This document shows positions 48,221 through 62,600 of a stretch of DNA of 64,000 nt, piece by piece; the first letter of the stretch is position 1, and every line of letters begins with the position of its first letter. A program made the translations under genes and the position numbers. The notes beneath the pieces are model-generated. The model was given only the letters and a program-made list of their open reading frames with translations. It had not been told where the DNA came from and did not search any database. Where the stretch lies: NCBI RefSeq assembly GCF_963662255.1, contig NC_085050.1:17359662-17423661 (forward strand), read 5' to 3'. The DNA comes from Cinclus cinclus. Taxonomy: Eukaryota; Chordata; Aves; Passeriformes; Cinclidae.

Positions 48221-51200
48221 ATGTTCCATATACATACAGAGCAGTAAGTGAGCATGTTCTTAAGCAGCACTTAAACATTATTTATGTGGTTTTAATTGAT
48301 TAAATTATAGCTCTGTACATGGCTTTCAGCCATGACAGCAAACATTCCTTCAACAAATCAAGATACAACCTGCTAGCTGTCTCATAAAGATAGGGCTACC
48401 CGCTCCTTTATTCATTTCATGCCTCTGAAGACACTATTAAAAAAACATTATTCCTCCCTTTCTGTAGATGTGCACAGCAGAAGTCAAACAAGACCTAAGC
48501 TAGCTTTTCATTCCTTAAACCAGCTGAAACACAGAAACCAACAAAACATCTTACAGGCTGGTTTCACAAAACCTTCAACATGGCAGCACCCGATAAATAA
48601 CAGGAGCCAAAGATGCCATCTTGAGAAAGCAGAGCAAAAATACTGTCTTTTAAATATATATGCCTTTATACTTCAGTCAATTCACATCTTTTTTTTTAAC
48701 TAAATCATACCTACCATTTGTCTCTCATCTTATTTGTTTACTTCACTTTTGTACTAGCATCATCAAAATGATTCATTATTTCAATAGCCTGACCTTGCAG
48801 TGTCTTAACATATATTACAGATAACCTTATTTTTATAGTGTTATAATGGAAAGCAAAATTGCCCTTTCTGGGTAAAAATGTACATGTGCAGTCTTGCCCA
48901 CAATTCATTCACTTCTGCCATGCAGCAAAAGTTCTAATTAACCAGGCCTCTCAGGGGGCTGGTTAACTTCTACTTGCAAAGCTATATTGCTGAAAACTGT
49001 AATATGGTCAACAACTCCCTAAAAAGAAGAGGCTTTGCACTTTCTGGAATGAGAGAAGAAATGGTTTTGCATGGATCAGTAAAGATAGCAATAATTGCCA
49101 TAAGGCTTACTGCAATTTATGCAGAAGAAGTCTCTCAATTGCTCATAGTGGACTGTCAGATGTGAGACAGCATGCAAATGGAGCAGATCATAAAAATAAT
49201 TTCTAGCTGGGATTCTTAGAACAAAACTCTTGAAACCTTTTATTGCTAAGAAAAGTAAGAATAGAGAAAACAATGTGATTGCTGGAAATGAAACAGAAGT
49301 GCTTATTTTATTATTCATACTTTTTTACAGAGCTACAACAGGCTAAATAATACAGTTTCCCAAGATTTATGCACAGCTATATCTTGGTAGAACAAAAGTT
49401 TCATAAATTGCCAGCACTGTATTAGTCTTCTTTCAGTTTAGAAGCAATTAAAATCTTTGTTGAAAGGCTATATCTTTTTCTCTGGCCACCAAGGCCTTAA
49501 GACTTGAAAATAACAGGAAAGTTTCTGGTCAAGTATCTTAATGCCTTATTAGGCATTGTCTCTTATGATTAATTTCAAGAGAGCAACAAAAGATACACTA
49601 GGAACATTTGGAAAAGTAAAAACTATACTGAAATAACAGAGTCTGAACTTTGGCAGTTATGGTAGGTACTATCATACAATTTTTGCAAAGCAGGGAATAC
49701 TTGCTGACTGCCAATTGTACAGCTCTTTCACTGAGTACCTCAGTACAGTACATATATTATTGAATAGAACATTGCAAACACTCTCAGTCATTTTGTGTCA
49801 CCTTCCCAATGGTACTCAGTTTAGCTATTTTTCAACACGTAGGAATCCTGAATCATGTCTTTCCAAGATGGTTGTCTCCTACCTGGAACTTGAAAATATC
49901 TTAAAGTAATTTTTAACTCCCAGTATTTATCTATATGCATTAGATGCAGGGCTCATCTCACCTAAGTTTAATGGTATGAAAGCATACAATTTCTAAGCTA
50001 TAATAGTTGCCTAATGCAAACATCTTAGAAAATCATCATCTTTCATCTGTCAGAGCACAATTTATCCCTCATGCTTAGAGAGTATCTAACATGGGTTTGA
50101 AGTGGAAATAAAAATGTGAAGAAATAAAGATTGTGTTAGTGTAAAGTTCTAATACTTCTTGAAACGGATAGTTTTACAGCATCTCTGAACCTTTTCCTCA
50201 GCCATTTATAGGCCTCGCAGAATCTTACTTCACTCAAAGCAAGAGCCTATTTTCTTTTGGAATGCAGTACAGGCTCCACTCGGAAGTCTCTAATTATCAG
50301 CATTTTGCTTAGGAACTTGGCATGTCCAAAATGGAAAGACAGACAACTCTGGATAGACTGATTGCAGGGATTCTAGGCATCCTTCATGGGTACCTCATGA
50401 GACACCCAAACATGATGACAAAAGGCTGGTGTCTCCCACTCCCCTGGTTCTTATAAAGGTCTGCTATTGAGGGTGAAGGAGGAGGCACTGACTGTCTAAA
50501 AAGGAAAGCTCCAAAACGTACACTAGCCAGTGACCTATCTTTTTGTTTTTAACCTACGTTATGGATTGACAATAGACATCCCTCTTTCTTTTTCTTTTAG
50601 GAAAATACATTACTGCTTCACCTGTTCCTCATCTTGTTTTACTTTACTTATCTTTGGGAATTATACCTTGGAGGGATTTTCTGTGCTATTGAGTTCTTGA
50701 CTGCTGAAGATCAGCAGCTTTAACATTTGCCTGTCAATGGCAGTTTTTGTAATCTCATGTTCCATACTCAGAATGCTGGACATTACAGCTTTGACATTTG
50801 GCCTAAGATTGAGGACTTGCTATTAGTATTTCCCCAGGAAGCTGACACTTGATGGACAAGTTACATAATCCATGCTTGGATACATTTCTTAGTGAATTGA
50901 TCTCCATTTCAAATTGACATGGGCAAAGACACAAATGTTGTACATCACCATCTATTCCCCATCCATAGTGTATTTTAATAAAAGACAACATGCATTACAG
51001 CATAAGATATGAAGCATATAAATCTGCAACATGCAGTTTGAAACTTGCTTACAAAATACCATAAATGCCTTCCACATTTCCCTTGTGTTTGTTTACTTAT
51101 GCAGGAAGTCTAGAAAAATATTTTGATGTATTGCATGCCATAATTTTTAACATTACTCAAAATGTTCCAAGAGACTTTTAGTGAAAGTTAACCCACATCA

Positions 51201-52473
51201 ATCACAACCTTGACATGAAAAATTACTGCCAACCTTTAAATAAAAGAAGAAGGAACAAGCACTCTAATACTCCTGGCTGATGCTGAATTGTTGAAAACAT
51301 TTAAAGTGTTATGCGCATATTCTGTCTGCAGTGAAGCAATATAAAAGGGAGCCAATCATTTATTACCTTGGCAAACATAATTAAAGATATTTTATCTTCT
51401 CAACTTATACGATCCCAGAATGTGCACTTTATATAGTGAGAATTATATTTAGTAACTATTGTATTAGTAACTATAGTAACTCTTTCTACTTTAGATTAAC
51501 AGATTCCAATGAATTCCCTGGAGCTTTTCAAAGTTAGTAAAAATGTGCATTCAGGCCATGACTTTGTCTCATACATTGCACCTTCCCTATTGTGTTTCCC
51601 CAGCTGAAGTTATCCAAACAAAAGGCAATACTAGACTAAGCAGGTTGACCTGATTTTTTGGTGTTCCTCTTATGAGGGAACAGCAAGGAATACATGTCAA
51701 GATCTGGTTGTCTCACTGGATCTGAGTACAGAGATTTTTTTATTCACAGAAAGCACAAGCAGCATGGTCTCCAGCTCTATGCCAAAAATTCAGTAATGTG
51801 CCTACCAAGGTGGTACATGTCTTGTAGTTTCTCCAAGAAAAGTAAGCTTTATCAGAAGTCTGGGACTTATGTTGTTGTGTCAAATTCCCTATATCTCTGG
51901 AGAGTTTTGGTCAATCTGATATCTTTGGACACAGAATTAAATATGATGCAAATGAAGAAATGGTTCTTTTCTCTGTTATTATGGGAAATTTCAGCCTTGA
52001 AATATTTTAGCTGTACATTCCTCTGGACTGTATGCTTTATAAAACCTTGTTATTACAAATCCTACTTATTTCAGAGCCTTGATCCGCAAAGCCTCTTTAT
52101 ATACAGATTCTGATGGTTTTTTGCAACACATCTAAATCACATCACCTAATTTATTCAAAGTTCGAATTTCTGACTGTGGTTTTCAGTCTCTTGCTGCATT
52201 TCAACAAGTTGTGCAAACTATGAAATTTTATGAAAATATGGCATTTACCTTGAGGATATGAAAATTGCTCTTCTGCTTCATCTGATTTGTTATTCTTCTC
52301 TTGCAGTGGTCAGATTCATCTATAAATGCTCTATCACACTTTTAAATCATGCAGTTCTGTATCTTATAGGGAAATAGATGAAGGCAATTTCCTTCTGCTC
52401 ACAGTTGTAGCTTTACAGGCTTAACTTGAACTCTTACTGGCAATGAACTAAAAGCATTTTAACTGAGCTAGTT

Positions 52474-52531
52474 AAAAACAAAAACAAACAAACCAAAAAC
52501 AAAAACAAAACAAAACAACAACAACAAAAAC
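52474..52531. repeat. A-rich (AAAAC)n/(AAC)n tract
   Basis: Imperfect AAAAAC, AAAC, AAAAC and AAC units cover 58 bp, ending before CCCTGG. It could be a decayed retroposon tail, but I see no element body on its left. Confidence 0.9.
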
Positions 52532-53095
52532 CCTGGAAATTCCCAGGATGTATAAAATAGCTACCCCAAAAAAGGAATCAATTGTATTGTTAACTTGGGA
52601 AAATTAGTTTCCTGAAAGTATGAACAATGGTCAAAAATAAGAAAATAAATGTAACCAAAAGCAGATGAAATTAATCAAAGAGTTCTTTCCTGTGATGCCT
52701 TCTTACTGCCTGAAACATAAATGTGGATTTAGTATACATCAGCTGCATAAATGAAAAGCACAAGACTGAGTTTGTAACTATGAAACTTCAATACAACTAG
52801 AGATCTGGAAATGTTAAAGGAAAAACCTCATGAAGGAGAAGACGAGATCTGTGTAAACATGTTTCTCTTTGTCTTATTTCTTACCAGAAGTTGCTAATTC
52901 AACCACATAGCTACTGCTTCCCAACATCTTAAAGAACTGGTCAGCCTTACAGGTCAATTTTTCAAAGAAAAGACTGGTAGCACAGACACTAATAATTTTC
53001 AATCACTCTTTGAGTTGATCACTTTTGTTTTAAATAAATCCAAAGTATCTAAGGAGTTTTAGTTTTTTCATTTGTCTACTTTTGTGGAAGATTCT

Positions 53096-53670
53096 TGTGC
53101 TGGTTTTGACCGGGATATGTATTTTTTCTCGTATGTTTTGGGTTTGGGCTGAAAACAGTGTTGATAGTATAGAGGTGTTTTTGTTACTGCTCAGCAGTGC
53201 TGACACAGGGTTAAAGCCTTTTCTGACCCTCAGCACCCCCACCACTAGCGAGGAAGCTGTGGGTGCACGAGGAGTTTGAGAGGGACACAGCCAGGACAGC
53301 TGACCCCTACTGACCCAAGGGATATTCCATGTCATAGTGCATCATGCCCAGCATGTACAGCTGGGGGTAGAAGGAAGAAAGGGGAAACGTGTCAAGTGCT
53401 GACATCTCTCTTCCCAAAACACTGTTACATGTGAGAGCTCACTGCTGTCCTGGAGATGGCAGAAGCCCTGCCTGCCCATGGCAAGGGGTGAATGATAACC
53501 TTGTTTTGCTTTCCTTGTGTGAGCAGCTTTTGCTTTACCTGTTAAACTGTCTTTATCTCAACCACGTGCTCTCCAGCTTTTACACTTCCAATTCTTTGCC
53601 CCATCTCGTTGTAGGGGGACTGAGAGAGCGAGTGTGGGACTTGGTTGCTGGCTGGGATTTAAAAACTACA
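53096..53670 (+). mobile_element. Solo LTR of an avian ERVL-type endogenous retrovirus
   Basis: This 575-bp element begins TGTGCTGGTTTTGACCGGGA and ends TTTAAAAACTACA, so it has TG...CA ends. It is flanked by an imperfect 5-bp duplication, ATTCT before and ATGCT after. Internal words such as GCTGAAAACAGTGTTGATA near 53148, CAGGACAGCTGACCCCTACT near 53292, CTGGAGATGGC near 53450 and TAAACTGTCTTTATCTCAAC near 53543 match a very common bird ERVL LTR as I remember it. The usual TATA motif before GCTGGGGG appears lost (GTACAGCTGGGGG near 53355), and the polyadenylation signal reads GTTAAA. No internal viral genes are present. Frames across it (for example 53389-53766) are not genes. Confidence 0.88.
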
Positions 53671-56600
53671 ATGCTGAAAGAATCTCTCCTCTCTTCTTCT
53701 CCCCGTTTTCAGCAATTGCCTTGTAATGGCAAGGAGCACTTCAGGAGAATCTATTGGCCATGTTAGGTTATGTCTGACCATTAGTCTGATGCTCTGAAGG
53801 CTATAACTCATGGGATTCTGTGCCATAATTATTCTTCCACTTCATTTACAATATTCCTATTTTTAGTATCAATGTGAGACAGACACAATTATACTTGAAG
53901 TTCAGCAGCATATAATAGGTGTCTGAATTTGACTCTTGAATTATTCCAATCATCATTTTCACAATTTAACATAATTTACACAGTGCTATTTGGTTTTAAA
54001 CATCCTGGACTCGAAGTCATATGTTTAAAATCAGGTATTTTTAAAAAAAGCCCTAAATATAAATTGTGAAGAAATGCATTATTGTCAAGTAACTGTGCTA
54101 TGCTATGTTTAGCAAGTATAGAGTAGCATATGAGATTATTTTTAGCAGCTGTATTCTCCATTAATATTTTTTTCTGAACGCTGAGAACAACCATCCAGAG
54201 TGAACTTGCACTCTTTATGGTTGTGGAAATTTGAAAAAGCTGCTGTAAATTTGTGTTTCTTTCCTAGCTGTACTTTAACCCAGTTTCTACCTTTGCTTCA
54301 TCTCATTTCTATTAGCTCCTATACTTCAACAGCAATTTCCAGTCTCGTTGCAGCTGAGCTCCTCAACATTCTAACTGCAAAGAGGTGGGGACCTGGAACC
54401 CTTTGGTTTTTCTGACCAGGTCTTTCATGTGAACTAGTAGCAAGGTGGTTGAATTGTTTAGAATTATTTTGCAGACCCTAAGTATCTGTCTGAAACTCAG
54501 TCTCCTAAGTACTGTCTACCAATCTTTGTCTGGGATTTACTACAGAGAAACACTTTCATATGTGCAGTGAAGTTAGTCAAGTGCCATTATAAGATAACTT
54601 TGACCGTTTGGGGACTGGTTGGATTTATTTTATTACGTGTGCATAAAACAGCTGTGCAGTGAAAATAGAGTGAGTCTCTCAGAACCCTCTCCAAAATTAT
54701 AAACCTGGTAACCCTATAGGGCTGAATCCTGCTTTGTACATGGAGTTAGAAGGTGTCAACAAATCACAGACATTCACTGCAGATATGTGCCTGGAGTTAC
54801 AGCCATTCAACAGTCAGACTCACACTACTGCATATGTTCAGCAGCAAACAAACTCACAAGGATGTGATAGCATAAAAATTACACTACAAAAGCAAACAGT
54901 AACTTCTCAGATAGGTTTTCATCTGTTTAAATAAAGTATAAATAAATGATAACACAAAACACACCAAAAAAAGCCTCACCAAAATACAAACAATGTTCGT
55001 TAGGCAAGCTACTGGGAGCAGGACAACTCAAGAGGAGTGGAGATGGCTCCACCAAATCATGCTTATCATAAGATTTACAGGTAGCACATTTTACAAGAAT
55101 TTCCATTCTAAAGACATTTTTAGCTTAGAGCCTTCTGGACCCCTTTGGAGTGTAACTTTGAAGGTCTTAACTGAGGTATAACTAGAATTGTATCTAAAAC
55201 ATACTCCAGGAGACTGAAATATCACTGCTTCTTTCAAGTACAGATGTGGAAAACATCACTAGTATTATCCTCACAGAACCTCATGGTAAATTTTGACTTG
55301 TATAATGCGTATCTAAGTACTGTATACATATATCCCATTGATGTCAGTAGCATATCACAGCTGAGACCTGCTGTGCATATCTAAGAGGAAATTTTTGTAA
55401 CTGAAAAGATTTCTTAGTGTCTAAAAGATAAAAAATTGTGATGAGATTTGGTCATTGTTCCCAGAGCTGTATAATTAGGCTTAAATGTTCTAGTTACAGT
55501 CTTGCTGTGGATTTTCATGTGTTACTCCTGGTGATTAAAGCAAAACATGAAGAGCAGAACTAAGCTTTTGCTCTTTAGGAAGCAACATATGAAACTCTGC
55601 CCACTGAAATCACTAGAAGTATTTTCTCTTCTTTGCTGGATCAGGATTTTCTCCCATGTCTGGCTAAATGCTCAATAGATTCATTTTCAGACACTCTATT
55701 GCCTCTCCCTTTTCTCCTCGTTAGATAAGATAAAGTATTTCCCAGAAAACAGTAAAAAGAGAACTAACCCAAATAAATGCATAATCTTGCTATCCTACTT
55801 CTCCCTTGTATAAAAGGAGAAAAAGAGGGTTTATGTTCCTACTGTAGTTTTGATTCTAAATCCAATGTAAATATAGAATGAAGTGCAAATCCATTAGGTT
55901 TTTGTGTGGTGAATTTTACAAATTTTTAATATTGATTCAACTATATGCTGGAAAGTCTCTTTCATTAAAAAATCCATAAGCGTTTGAGGAAGGAGTTGAG
56001 GTGATGTCTTTGCGTCTTCTAAAGTTTAAACCCCTCTTGTATATAGCCAGGTGAAATCCAGAAGTGGGCAAAATGATGTAAACCATGTCCTTCTCTGATC
56101 TCCAAGATTTTATTACATGCTTGCCTTTACACTTGTAACTCCTTGGTTACAGTTCAATTGAGTTCTGTCTCACTGTGTCACTGTCTTAAGTATTTTTCTC
56201 TTTTCTAATGTCAATAGCTCTTCTGTTGAGAGGACTCAACAGGAAGTGGATGCAGGGAGTTTGAGCTCTGATGAGATCCTTTAATCCACCCCTAATCCCC
56301 CTCAATTAAAACTCCATTGATGACAGAAAAATCATTAAGGGCTGAAGAAGAAGAAAATTAATGAAAACAACCCTGCATGAGAAATTAGATATGCAGCTTT
56401 TAACAGGGGTGTCCTGCTCTTTCTCCAGCACACCTCCTTTCTGTGCCATCCCTGGCAAGAAGCCAGGCTTTACCTACAACTGAGCAGGTAAAAATGTATA
56501 GTCTGGCTGGCAGCTTAAGTGATGCAGCTCTCACTGCTCAGGGAGAGTTATGCACAGAATACCTAACCACACATTCCACTGCTGGGGAAGATGAGGGGGT

Positions 56601-59600
56601 CTGGAGCCTTAAATGGAAGGTCCATTCAGAGACTGTTCTCTTCTATAAACACATAGTAAACTGTTCTACCAATGCACTGCTGCTTACTGTGTATTTCTGT
56701 AAATAATTTCTTGTGACAAAGTTTGCAGAGATAAAACTACAAGTAAAAATATATTTTTAAAAAAATCACTTTGTCTATAAATAAATTTTAATAGTATTCT
56801 TTTTGGTTTTCTACTGTAAACCACAAAGGGCATTTATTTTTTGATATTTTTACAATTAGTGTATCCTTTTTCCTTGTTTACATATTTTCTAATGAAGTGA
56901 ATGAAAAATTAGGCTAAGAAAGCAATATTTAATGTTACCTCTCCCCTTTGCACAACCCTCTCCTCCAAAACCTTGAGGTGGTTTGTATGTCATAGTGAAA
57001 GAGGCAGTATATTAGAGGGTGTACACAGAACTAATGAGCAGCGGGTCTGAATGACATTTTCCACTGGGAAACCTGGGAACCATATGCTGTAACTGTTGAG
57101 TACAGTTAATGTGGCTTGAAGCAGCATTAAATGCATTTACCCTGCATGAGCCCCCTCTCCCCAGTGTGCACACATGGGTCATGGAGCCAAAAAGAAGTAC
57201 AGAAAGCAGCTGGACTTTGCTAAAGGTTCTGGTGGTAGCCAAAGGAAAGCTTTTGATAAAGTTTTTTTGCAAGTCTATGCTGAGAATTTATAGTATTGCA
57301 GTCTTGATCGCTCATGGATCCCCAGCCTTCCTTTTCTTCCTTTCTTGGTCAGAAAGAGCCCTATTTGGAATCTCAGATAATCTCACAGACAGCAGAAGGG
57401 TATGAGGTAGTTAATAGAAACAAGACCCAAACAACTGTAGTCTTCTTGGACTTATTTTGTTCCCCCATGTGAACTTTCATCTTTCTTCATCACTGCTTAA
57501 AAATGGAATGATCTGGTACTTTTCCAGGCAACCTGTGTGTACCTATAAACTGAAATGCAGCTCATAAACATTAACCATGTTGAGACAATACATTCGCTCT
57601 TTGCAATCACATTATAAACAACTTAGATGTAAGACACAATTTGTAGACATCTGTAATATCCCAGAACATGGAAACCCAACCTCGACACCTAAACCACAGA
57701 GAAAATATCAGCACATATATATTTTGCCCTGCACATAAGCTTTCAACCAATATGTATATCATCCCTATGACATTTTTTTTAATAAGTACTTCTTCTTGAA
57801 ATATTGGTGGTACTAAACCTCTGACCACTTTTACACTCCTTTAATGTCTCTTCTCTCTATTTCCTTGGTACACACTTACTGCTGTCTACTTCAAAATGCA
57901 GGTTTCCAGAATTTCTTAGCTTCTTAAGTGCCTTGTTTAATTCCTTGTATTCTAACTCCCATGTAGTGCCCCTAGGGGTTGCAGTAAAAACAGTAATTCA
58001 TGGATCCTGACCCTTCAGATACTTTCTAGTACAAGTAATATCCACTAACACTGGTAAGCATGTCCAAGAACAGGCTGATGATTTGTGCACTTGGCAAACA
58101 GAGGCTCAAGAGATTCTTTAGAGGTTTCACTTGATGAACAGGAGAATGTTGCCACGCACGTATTCCCTGACATTTATTTTGATACAACAAAAAGCTTTTG
58201 AAAGATAGGCAATTTTTAAGTATTGAAGTACCTTGCAAGTTGCTTGTAGATCTCCCTCAGGCACCTGGGAGTCATTCTACTTGCTCCTTAGCCACCAGAG
58301 TCAGCTGCCAGTCATCAGCTTCAGCTGGAAAATTACAGGATCTGCAAATCTTCCACAACTCCTCCAAGTTCTATTTATAGAAATTTACTAGGATCTACAC
58401 TCAGTGGATCTGGTGCCATTGACAATTTTAGAGGGGACTTGGCTGGCTTCTTCCACATCTTTTTTTGAACAATTTTGATACAAGTAAACATAAGGTCAGA
58501 GTCAAGACCTTGCAGAACATTTGTCTATTTTATTACATTGCAAACTTGTACGTTTTAGCACTTAGTGCTGTTGCAGAGTAGTCCACTAGCAGACACACCC
58601 TGTCAGTTTATTTTTGTATAGTGAAATAAATAAAAAATGCACTGCTGCTGATTTTTCACAGGACAAAAGGCTACACAACTTGATTAATCTTGTGAATAAT
58701 ACTCTAGACTGATTTATTTTCTCTAAATCAGACAATTTAGTTTCACAGTCCTTCTCAGGAGTCAGAGAACACATACAGGGAACATGATGCTCAAATGGAT
58801 GCCTGAGGTGTCAGTTCCTTTATCAGCTCTATAACAGATATCCTGCTTCCCCTCCTCTCAGTTTTCCAATCTGTTAACTATGGCTGAAGTTCCTGATCAG
58901 TTGGATAAAGACACTGAGGTCTATAGGGAATCAGGCAACTTTGCCCAGATAAGTTATGACTTCACCCTGTTAAAGATGCATTTGCCTGATGGCAGGAGGA
59001 TATTAGCGTTGGTGTGTAGAATAGCCACACAGTGCACCTTTTCAGTAATACAAATCTAAATAAAGAGTAAGCCTAAATCTCTAAAATGAGATGTGTTCAC
59101 CTATACAGCATCTGCTGTTCCTAGATACCAGGACCTGTTCACTGATTACAGCTATTTGACCCTGCATTCCTTTAGGAACACAAATTAAAAATAATGTAGC
59201 CACATAGGCTATTTTGTGACCACAGATAAAGACCTTAAACCCCTAAGCAGCACCAAGGAAAACAGAGCAAGCCAGAGATTCCTTTATGTCTTTTCAATAT
59301 GTCCTGTGTATGAAGTGAGGTGTTCAATATGCTGCCTCGGGGAGCAGTCCAGGGGTGTCTGCAGCCCAGGAGAGACCCAGCCTGTGCCTTCATGGCACCT
59401 AAGGAATGCCACCACTGCTGCCAGGACAATGTTTCAGCAAGGCAAAAGCAAGTGTCTGCAGCTTTTCTCTCCTCACTTCCTCACTCTATTAGCCTGCACA
59501 GAGAAAGTTTTGGCTCTAATCAGACATCATTTCCCACCACCTATTGCAGCGGATGAGTAAGGGATTTCAAAGCACTTGATTAGGCATGCAACATGAGCCT

Positions 59601-62600
59601 CTATGTAGCCTTGTGTAAAACAGGATTACAGGTTGGTGTCTTACTTCCAGCTGATTTATTTTTTTTTGAAGCACAATTTTGGTAAAGTCAGCATGTCTAG
59701 CATCAGGCATTTGTTACCAGCCCAAACTAGAAAAGCATCTACACAATTGCTTAACTATGAAAAACATTAGTGAAGGGAGGAGGAGGAGGTGTGTACTTGT
59801 GAGATGGCCACTATGGCAAATCAGAAGGCTGTAGGAAAGCCAGAACAGCAGGCACAAAAATAAAGCATTAATCAGAAGTCAAAATTCAGGCCCAGTCTAG
59901 TGTCTCCATGGAAGAAAACAGCACCTTTTCCAGAAACAGTTGATCAGGCATGTTTAACTCTATTTGAGGTAAAGAAGATAGCCCAACACTCATTGCTGAT
60001 GGGCAGCATAATGGCAGGCTACCAAAGTCCCAGGTGCTTTTCTCCCTGTCACTGTAGATATAAGATTGGAAGAGATCTGGACAAAATTTTGAGATACTAC
60101 CATTCACACTCAATGAAATTAAAATGGTTTTAACTGTTCCTAAAATACATTAACTTGCTGACAATTGAAACACTGGGTCACTTTTGCCTATGTTTTGTTC
60201 TCATTTCATGCAAAGGTAGCACTTCAAGCCTCACAGACCCTGTACTCATTGAGCAGCAAGGAAGCGAGACCACAGCCTGGATCTAGCACTAACATCATAA
60301 GTGAGATGTATTCCTTTGTATCTACCTTGATTTCAAAACCTTGTTTAACTCAGGTGAAACACAAAACTGTAACACTGCTCTACTTGTATTCAGCAATTTC
60401 CAGCAAATTGGTCTTGTGAAACTTAGCTTGAGCAGAGAGCAGGAGCCTTGGAGAAGGATCTTTCCCAGCACTTTGAGTTGAATCTTTCTTCAGGTCTACT
60501 TGATTAAAAATAAATTCCACTAAAAATGTGAGTATTCCTAAGAACTTCTTACATTGAAAAAAATTAAATAGATATAATTTAAGAAGTAAATGCCAAATGT
60601 GACTAGTTAATGCAGAAACATCCAGAACAGTTTCTTAGAGAATGCTAGTGGGTTTTCATGCAAATTCCCAGCTCAGAGTTTTATAGAAAAAAAATCACTA
60701 AAAATAATTTTGCATAATTGTATAGTATCATTATTTTGAAAATATTCATTTTGTTTGGACTTAAAATATCAGCGTTGAGTGACGTAAAAACAAAATACAT
60801 CAAAGGACTTTGGATACTGTCTTTGTATACTAATTTGGAAAAGTAATTTTCATGTTTCTTTTTTCTTCTGGAACTCACATTCTTCTGAGAAAACTAATAG
60901 AAGTCAAAACTTTCTTGTGAAATGTGGGGGGTTTTTTGAGTATTCTCTTAGAAAATAGTTTCTAATTTTTTTCTGGAAAAAAGTATGTACTATCAATAGC
61001 ATTTAAATCGTGTCCAGCTATTCAGAATAAAAAATTATAAGCATCTTTCCCGTATAAAGTCAGATACAAAGACTAAAGGGGAAAAACAAGTCACAAAACC
61101 ATACATATAAAAGACAGCATTAAGAAAAAAGAGTAATAGCTGCATTATTTGTTCTTACAGATTGTGCAACTTGGGTCTTTATGAGTTGTTGAATGACAAC
61201 TTAATTTGCAAGTGGGAGAGCAAAGAGAATAATGTGATAATTTATCTCCAAATGAAGATAGAGCAGTAGCATACACAAATTGTATCAAACCCCTTCACAG
61301 ATAGATTTTCTAAAGTCTTCCAGTAAAAAGCATTTTAGCGTTTTTTTAAAAAATAGTTGTATCCATCTGAAATTACTTTCACTTTTACTTTTAAAAGCAT
61401 TTTACATGGGAAACTAATGCACAACTTGCTACTTGATAGGGAAGGGTATGGGTGCATTTAAGTTCAAGAGGAGAAGGGGGTGTTTTAATATGCAAGTCTA
61501 ATAATGCTGTTGGGTTTTCAAAAATCAGAATGATCTAATTGCCTCCTAAAGCACATCTAAATATCGTGGTATTCAGAGACATGTTGTGTACTGTTAAATT
61601 TTTTCAGTAATATATAACAAGAACACAATAGCTCCAGTAAATCAAACTAAAATGAGTGATTAAGTACCTGATTTAATAGTGTGCATTAATTTTAGTTCAG
61701 ATGGTCCTTGCTTTGTTTTATAATACAATTGCATTCAAGACTACATCATTTGCATGCTACGGGAAGGTATATTAAAAATAATATTAAATTATCAAGAATG
61801 AAAGGGAACAATTGTTAGGATACAGTATTCATATATCAAAGACAAGTCTTTAGTGAGCTTCTCAATTCGTATTTAAGAACAAGCACTCAATTGCCTGAGA
61901 ATTCTTGATTTTTTTTCCTAAAATCCAGTCACAGTTGCTTCCTTTTGCGTTTCTAGACTCTTAGCTATCACTGCTATGCCTGCAAACTCTCTGTAACCTC
62001 TTACTTAGCAAGTTTTAAATTTTCCTGTATCTATCTCAAAACTACAGGTGTACTGTATCATATCTTTCCAAAGGATTCAGAGCCAAAAGGAGAATTTCAT
62101 TCTAAATTACTGCTTTAAAGTTCTGTAGATCCACTCATCTATCTGCAGGGTCTTCTATCTCCATTCAAGTGATTATTCCACCTTTCAGGCTTTTATCTTG
62201 GCTCCTAGTTGTTCATTGCTCCACAACTGGCTTTGGAAGAAAGGCAAGCAGTTTAGAGGTAAACACACAGTGTATTAGTTATGCTGGTTATAAATAAACG
62301 AAAAATGGCCTATTAGAAACATAGCTGATGTAATCTTCCTGAGTGTTATGGCCATGTCACCCCATGGAGCCTATCTTGTGTCTATGGTCCTGCCTCCCTG
62401 TGATCCTGCTGCTGCTGCACAAGGCTAACCTGAGCAGAGAGTGACAACCAGCCCAGCATCCATCAAGAAGAGTTTCAGCATTATTGAAAAGAACCTGACT
62501 TGTGTTTCTTCTAAGCCATCTAAGGCCCTTTCACTGTGGATTTCTTAAACTGCATCTACTTTTTTCCCAGTGCTGAAAAAGGCAATAAAAGCCCCTTTTC

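Larger units (their letters stand above)
47191..53095. other. Non-coding AT-rich stretch
   Basis: No gene is supported. A perfect 13-bp duplication lies at 48195-48220 and an A-rich tract at 52474-52531. The frame 51694-52113 (139 codons) has no recognised domain and is probably chance. Confidence 0.5.

Noticed and set aside
51694..52113. Plus-strand frame of 139 codons
   Set aside because: It has no recognisable domain or splice context, and its length is within chance expectation.
53389..53766. Plus-strand frame of 125 codons
   Set aside because: It covers the second half of the solo LTR and runs out into flanking DNA, with no known domain.
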